Positions 13,353 through 17,057 of a DNA stretch of 17,057 bases are shown here, piece by piece (the first letter of the stretch is position 1; every line of letters begins with the position of its first letter). The position numbers and the translations under genes were made by a program. Below the pieces are notes generated by a model. The model was not told where the DNA came from and searched no databases. It was given only the letters and a program-made list of their open reading frames with translations. The DNA comes from Pseudomonadota bacterium. Its GTDB lineage: Bacteria; Pseudomonadota; Gammaproteobacteria; Burkholderiales; Rhodocyclaceae. The DNA lies in NCBI GenBank assembly GCA_021811225.1, contig JAJZPJ010000035.1, forward strand, positions 1 to 17,057, written 5' to 3'.

Positions 13353-15064
13353 GCCCCGCCCCTGCGAAACCACTCGCGGCGCAACGCCGAACGGTCGAGC
13401 AATTGCTGATCGCCCAGGGGGTGGTCAGCGAAGACCAGCTGCGCATCGCCTTGCTGGAACAGACCAAATCGAATCAGCCGATCGGCAAGCTGCTGGTGGG
13501 ACTGGGATTCGTCAGCGAAGCGACCTTGCGTGAAGCCCTCTCCGAGACACTGGGCGAAAAGAGCATCGATCTCGCCCGCGCCATCATCGATCCCGCGGCG
13601 CTGAACCTGGTGCCGCAACAACTGGCCCAGCGCCACCGCCTGCTGCCGCTCGCTTACGACTCCGCCGAAGGGCGCCTCACCGTCGCCATCGCGGACAGCA
13701 AGGATCTGATCGCCCTCGATCTGCTGCGAGCCTTGACGCCGCAAGGACTCTCGGTCGAGACGCTGCTCGCGGGCGAATCGGAGATCGCCCGCGCCATCGA
13801 TCAGCACTACGGCCACGAGTTGTCGATCGACGGCGTCCTGCACGAAATCGAAACCGGCGAGGTGGACTACGGCGGGCTGTCGGCAGCGAGCGACGAGTAC
13901 AGCCAGCCGGTGGTGCGCCTGGTGGATGCCTTGCTCACCGACGCGGTCAAGCGCGGCGCCTCCGACATCCACTTCGAGCCAGAAGCCAACTTCCTGCGCA
14001 TCCGCTACCGGATCGACGGCATCCTGCGCCAGATCCGCGCCCTGCACAAATCCTATTGGGCGGCCATGGCGGTGCGCATCAAGGTGCTCTGCGGCATGAA
14101 CATCGCCGAGACGCGGGCGCCTCAGGACGGCCGGATTTCGGCCAACATCGACGGACGCCCGGTCGATTTCCGGGTCGCCGCGCAACCGACCATCCACGGC
14201 GAGAATCTGGTTCTGCGCATCCTCGATCGGCACCGAACCCTCCTGGCGCTCGGCCAGTTGGGCCTCGACGAAGCCCAGCTGGGGCTGCTGCTGACGATGA
14301 TCGCCCGGCCCGAGGGCATCGTCCTGGTCACCGGCCCCACCGGCAGCGGCAAGACCACCACGCTCTACTCGATCCTCAGCCACATCAACCGCGAGGCCAG
14401 CAACGTGATGACCCTCGAAGATCCGGTCGAGTACCCGATGGCCATGATTCGCCAGACGTCGGTCGCGGATGCGGCCAAGCTCGACTTCGCCAACGGCATA
14501 CGCTCGATGATGCGCCAGGATCCCGACGTCATTCTGGTCGGAGAAATCCGCGATGCACAAACGGCAGAAATGGCCTTCCGCGCGGCGATGACCGGCCACC
14601 AGGTGTATTCGACGCTGCACACCAACTCGGCCATCGCCGTCGTGCCCAGACTGCTCGACATCGGCATCACGCCGGACGTCATGGCCGGCAACATCATCGG
14701 CGTCATCGCCCAGCGCCTGGTGCGCCGCCTGTGTCCGCGCTGCCGCAGCCCCTATCGGGCCGAAGCTCAGGAGCACCTCATGTTCGATCCCGATCAGGCG
14801 CCACCCCTGCTCTATCGTGCCGCAGGCTGCGCGGCCTGCGACTATCAGGGCTATCGCGGCCGCCTCCCGATCATGGAGCTGCTGCGCATGGACGGCGACC
14901 TCGACGAACTGGTGGCGCGCCGCGCCACCCGCCGGGAGATCAGCAATGCTGCGCTCGGCAAGGGCTTCCGTCCGCTCGCCGAAGACGGGCTGCGGCGCGT
15001 GCTGGACGGCTCCACCTCGCTCGCGGAGGTGACACGCGTGCTCGATCTGGCGGAGCGGCGGTGA
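13349..15064 (+). CDS. mshE: MshE/GspE/PilB-type assembly ATPase
   Basis: The 571-residue cytoplasmic ATPase would power pilus or pseudopilus extension. An N-terminal MshEN-like domain (about 14-150) contains two tandem 24-residue motifs separated by five residues. The motor domain has SDIHFEP at 205-211, Walker A GPTGSGKT at 329-336, an Asp box with TLEDPVEY (355-362), Walker B DPDVILVGEIRD (391-402) and a His box TGHQVYSTLHTNSA (415-428). Four cysteines in CPRC (462-465) and CAAC (494-497) form the usual zinc site of GspE/PilB extension ATPases, which retraction ATPases (PilT) lack. ATG at 13349 overlaps the secretin stop (ATGA), and the stop shares a base with the next ATG. MshE fits best; GspE of an unusual T2SS is the alternative. 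Confidence 0.9.
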   Translation: MSPAPAKPLAAQRRTVEQLLIAQGVVSEDQLRIALLEQTKSNQPIGKLLVGLGFVSEATLREALSETLGEKSIDLARAIIDPAALNLVPQQLAQRHRLLPLAYDSAEGRLTVAIADSKDLIALDLLRALTPQGLSVETLLAGESEIARAIDQHYGHELSIDGVLHEIETGEVDYGGLSAASDEYSQPVVRLVDALLTDAVKRGASDIHFEPEANFLRIRYRIDGILRQIRALHKSYWAAMAVRIKVLCGMNIAETRAPQDGRISANIDGRPVDFRVAAQPTIHGENLVLRILDRHRTLLALGQLGLDEAQLGLLLTMIARPEGIVLVTGPTGSGKTTTLYSILSHINREASNVMTLEDPVEYPMAMIRQTSVADAAKLDFANGIRSMMRQDPDVILVGEIRDAQTAEMAFRAAMTGHQVYSTLHTNSAIAVVPRLLDIGITPDVMAGNIIGVIAQRLVRRLCPRCRSPYRAEAQEHLMFDPDQAPPLLYRAAGCAACDYQGYRGRLPIMELLRMDGDLDELVARRATRREISNAALGKGFRPLAEDGLRRVLDGSTSLAEVTRVLDLAERR

Positions 15065-16263
15065 TGTCGAAATTTTCCTACCGGGCAATGGACGCGGCGG
15101 GGCACAGGGTGTCCGGCCAAACCGAGGCGACCAATCTCGCCGACCTGGAACTGCGCCTGAAGCACATGGGCTTCGACTTCATCAACGGCGACCCGGTCAA
15201 GAGCGCGAGGCTGCCCGGCAGGTCGGTCAGCCGCCGCGAATTGATCAATTTCTGCTTCCATCTCGAACAACTGACGCGCGCCGGGGTCCCGATCATCGAG
15301 GGGCTCGCGGACCTGCGCGACAGCGCCACCCATCAAGGTTTCCGGGAGACCATCGCCAGCCTCATCGAGTCCATCGTCGGAGGTAAAACGCTGTCGCAGG
15401 CGCTGGCAATGCACCGCCGAATTTTCGATGGCGTGTTCACCAGCCTGGTGAACGCCGGCGAGGAAACCGGCCGTCTGCCGGAGGTGCTCAAGGGTCTGGC
15501 CGAATCCCTGAAATGGCAGGACGAGCTGGCGGCGCAGAGCAAGAAGCTCGTCACCTATCCGGCGCTGCTCGGTGCGCTGACCTTGGCCGTGACCTCCTTC
15601 GTGATGATCTATCTGGTGCCCAAGCTGGCGGCATTCATCAAGAGCATCGGGCAGCCCCTGCCCTTGCCGACCCAGGCGCTGCTCGCCACCTCGGGGCTGT
15701 TCGCCCATTACGGCTACGCGCTGCTGTTCGGTCCGCTCCTGGCGGCCATGGGCCTCAAGCTGGCGCTGCGGACGAGCCGGACGGCCCGTCACCGCTACGA
15801 CCGATTCAAGCTCGCCATCCCGGTGCTCGGCAACGTCCTGCGCAAGATCATGCTGTCGCGTTTCGCCGGCGTCTTCGCCATGATGTATGCGTCGGGGATT
15901 CCGATCATCGACGCCATCCGCGCCAGCGAGAACGTGGTCGGCAACCTCGCCATCAAGGACGGCCTGGTGCGTGCCGGCCGGATGATCGAGGAGGGCCAGA
16001 GCCTCACCGCGGCATTCCAGAATGTCGGCCTGTTCCCGCCGCTGGTGATCCGCATGTTGCGCGTTGGCGAGGGCAGCGGCGGTCTGGATACGGCGCTATT
16101 GAACGTCAGCTATTTCTACACCCGCGACGTCCGCGAGGCCATCGAGCGCCTGCAAACGCTGATCGAACCGGTTCTGACCTTGGTGGTCGGCCTGATCCTG
16201 GGCTGGGTGATGCTCGCCACGCTCGGGCCGATCTACGACGTCGTCACCGGAATCGGGATCTGA
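15064..16263 (+). CDS. mshG: MshG/GspF/PilC-type inner-membrane platform protein
   Basis: The 399-residue polytopic protein forms the inner-membrane platform on which the assembly ATPase acts. It starts MSKFSYRAMDAAGHRVSGQT, typical of the family, and has two T2SSF domains, each with its signature: AGEETGRLPEVL at 131-142 and VGEGSGGLDTAL at 334-345. Membrane helices are expected at about 167-189, 208-233 and 368-390. The second domain block LSRFAGVFAMMYASGIPIID is well conserved. Length is normal. The start overlaps the ATPase stop by one base (TGATG), so the two are probably translationally coupled. MshG is preferred to PilC or GspF because of its neighbours, not because of a unique residue. 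Confidence 0.9.
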   Translation: MSKFSYRAMDAAGHRVSGQTEATNLADLELRLKHMGFDFINGDPVKSARLPGRSVSRRELINFCFHLEQLTRAGVPIIEGLADLRDSATHQGFRETIASLIESIVGGKTLSQALAMHRRIFDGVFTSLVNAGEETGRLPEVLKGLAESLKWQDELAAQSKKLVTYPALLGALTLAVTSFVMIYLVPKLAAFIKSIGQPLPLPTQALLATSGLFAHYGYALLFGPLLAAMGLKLALRTSRTARHRYDRFKLAIPVLGNVLRKIMLSRFAGVFAMMYASGIPIIDAIRASENVVGNLAIKDGLVRAGRMIEEGQSLTAAFQNVGLFPPLVIRMLRVGEGSGGLDTALLNVSYFYTRDVREAIERLQTLIEPVLTLVVGLILGWVMLATLGPIYDVVTGIGI

Positions 16264-16269
16264 AAGCCC

Positions 16270-17057
16270 ATGAACTCGCAGCGCCTGCTGCTCCTTGCCG
16301 GCGATCGACTGAGCGCTCACCGCTGGCGCGCCGGACAGGTTTCCGTCGAAGCCGGCTTCGCCTGCGACAGCGAAGGACTGCAGGCTTTCTCCCACTATCT
16401 GGAGCAACACCGACGCAGCACTTTCCGTCTGCTCGCCCTGCAAGCCGAGGACAGCTTCCAACGCGAGAGCCTGCCCAGAGTCCGCGGCCGGGATCGCGAC
16501 GCCCTGCTCGCACGCAAGCTCTCCCAGTACTTCCACGCGGCACCGCTGAGTCTCGCCCTGCCGCTGGGACGGGAGAGGGACGGGCGCCGCTACCAGCAGT
16601 TCCTGCTGGCCGCCGTAACAGGCGGCCAGCCGCTCGAACCCTGGCTCCAACTGCTGGGCGCAGCCGACATTCGGCTTGCCGGTCTCTACACCCCGTCTCT
16701 CCTCGCCGGCAGTATCGCTGCCGGCGCGATGCCGATATATCAGCTGCTGACGCTGAGCTGCGGCGGTTTGCACCAGATCGTTTTCGCGAACGGGCAACCA
16801 CGCCTGTCGCGCCTGACGCGGCTGGGAAGCGACGGCCCACAGATGGTGGCGACGGAGTCGGTCAAAATCACGCGGTACCTCATCGCCCAGCGCGTCATCG
16901 AACCCGACACGGCGCTCACCACCGCCGTACTGGTCCATCCGCAGCAGCTTGCGGCGTTCCGCCGATGTTGCAGGGACAGCGGCGAGGTCCGCTTCGTCTT
17001 TATCGACCTGCTCGCCGAAGCCAGGCGAAGCGGGCTCAAGACCCTGCCTGCGGATTC
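16270..17057 (+). CDS. Possible PilM/GspL/MshI-like assembly protein, N-terminal part, cut by window edge
   Basis: From ATG at 16270-16272, six bases after the platform gene, a frame stays open for 262 codons to the window end. The product starts MNSQRLLLLAGDRLSAHRW and contains RDRDALLARKLSQYFHAAPL, LLAAVTGGQPLEPWLQLLG, TPSLLAGSIAAG and ITRYLIAQRVI. I know no defining motif for it. The alternating short strands at the N-terminus and the position after the GspF-like gene suggest the actin-like cytoplasmic component (PilM, GspL or MshI role), probably followed by PilN/PilO-like proteins. No membrane helix is visible in the part seen. Base composition and codon use look like the neighbours. The coding call is solid; the function is inference from context. 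Confidence 0.6.
   Translation, partial: MNSQRLLLLAGDRLSAHRWRAGQVSVEAGFACDSEGLQAFSHYLEQHRRSTFRLLALQAEDSFQRESLPRVRGRDRDALLARKLSQYFHAAPLSLALPLGRERDGRRYQQFLLAAVTGGQPLEPWLQLLGAADIRLAGLYTPSLLAGSIAAGAMPIYQLLTLSCGGLHQIVFANGQPRLSRLTRLGSDGPQMVATESVKITRYLIAQRVIEPDTALTTAVLVHPQQLAAFRRCCRDSGEVRFVFIDLLAEARRSGLKTLPAD

Noticed and set aside
14056..15060. Upstream extension of the platform-protein frame through the ATPase gene
   Set aside because: The frame is open without stops, but the first 336 residues are Arg/Pro/His-rich and unrelated to GspF proteins. The normal N-terminus begins at ATG 15064.
13205..15088. 627-codon open frame on the minus strand, the longest apart from none in the window
   Set aside because: It is antisense to the MshE-like ATPase gene, whose catalytic boxes are all intact on the plus strand. 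The translation is low-complexity and His/Gln/Asp-rich.
1..17057. CRISPR array, tRNA/rRNA genes, insertion sequences, integrase or phage genes
   Set aside because: No regularly spaced direct repeats, no tRNA-like cloverleaf or rRNA segments recognised, and no transposase or integrase motifs on either strand.

Overview
The window is GC-rich, densely coded bacterial chromosome, most likely from a betaproteobacterium (Rhodocyclales or Nitrosomonadales are my best guess). The main argument is gene order: mlaF-mlaE-mlaD-mlaA-mlaC-mlaB, a YadG/YadH-type ABC pair, ibaG, murA, hisG, hisD. As I recall it, this is a betaproteobacterial arrangement; E. coli keeps the shorter version mlaFEDCB-ibaG-murA. 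No taxonomic marker gene is present, so the assignment is inference.

Left edge (1-696, genes on the minus strand): the 5' part of a RimJ/RimL-like GNAT acetyltransferase gene runs off the window. It is followed by about 450 bases without a gene, which hold two hairpin-rich repeats of the kind dispersed in many proteobacterial genomes. The his genes stop at hisD here; the expected hisC does not follow.

Middle (697-9751, minus strand): twelve tightly packed genes read from mlaF down to hisD, with 1-8 base overlaps or gaps of at most about 35 bases. They encode the whole Mla lipid-trafficking pathway (ATPase, permease, MCE protein, outer-membrane lipoprotein, periplasmic carrier, STAS subunit), a second ABC transporter of unknown substrate, the BolA-family protein IbaG, the first committed enzyme of peptidoglycan synthesis (MurA), and two histidine enzymes (HisG, HisD). 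The array joins outer-membrane lipid asymmetry, cell-wall synthesis and Fe-S/BolA biology in what looks like one transcription unit.

Divergent spacer (9752-10017): 266 bases separate mlaF from a rightward operon. It holds weak -10-like sequences for both directions and a possible 32-codon ORF whose stop lies one base before the next start.

Right part (10018-17057, plus strand): a type IV pilus/type II secretion-like assembly cluster. In order it has an ExeA/MshM-type AAA ATPase with a transmembrane segment and a C-terminal SPOR-like domain, an MshL-type secretin lipoprotein, an MshE/GspE-type assembly ATPase, an MshG/GspF-type platform protein, and the start of a fifth gene that may be PilM/GspL/MshI-like. 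The order differs from the textbook MSHA locus and no mshN lies between the secretin or ExeA gene and the ATPase gene. Pilins, prepilin peptidase and alignment proteins, if linked, lie to the right. This cluster is the most interesting part of the window. No tRNA, rRNA, CRISPR array, transposase or integrase was seen.
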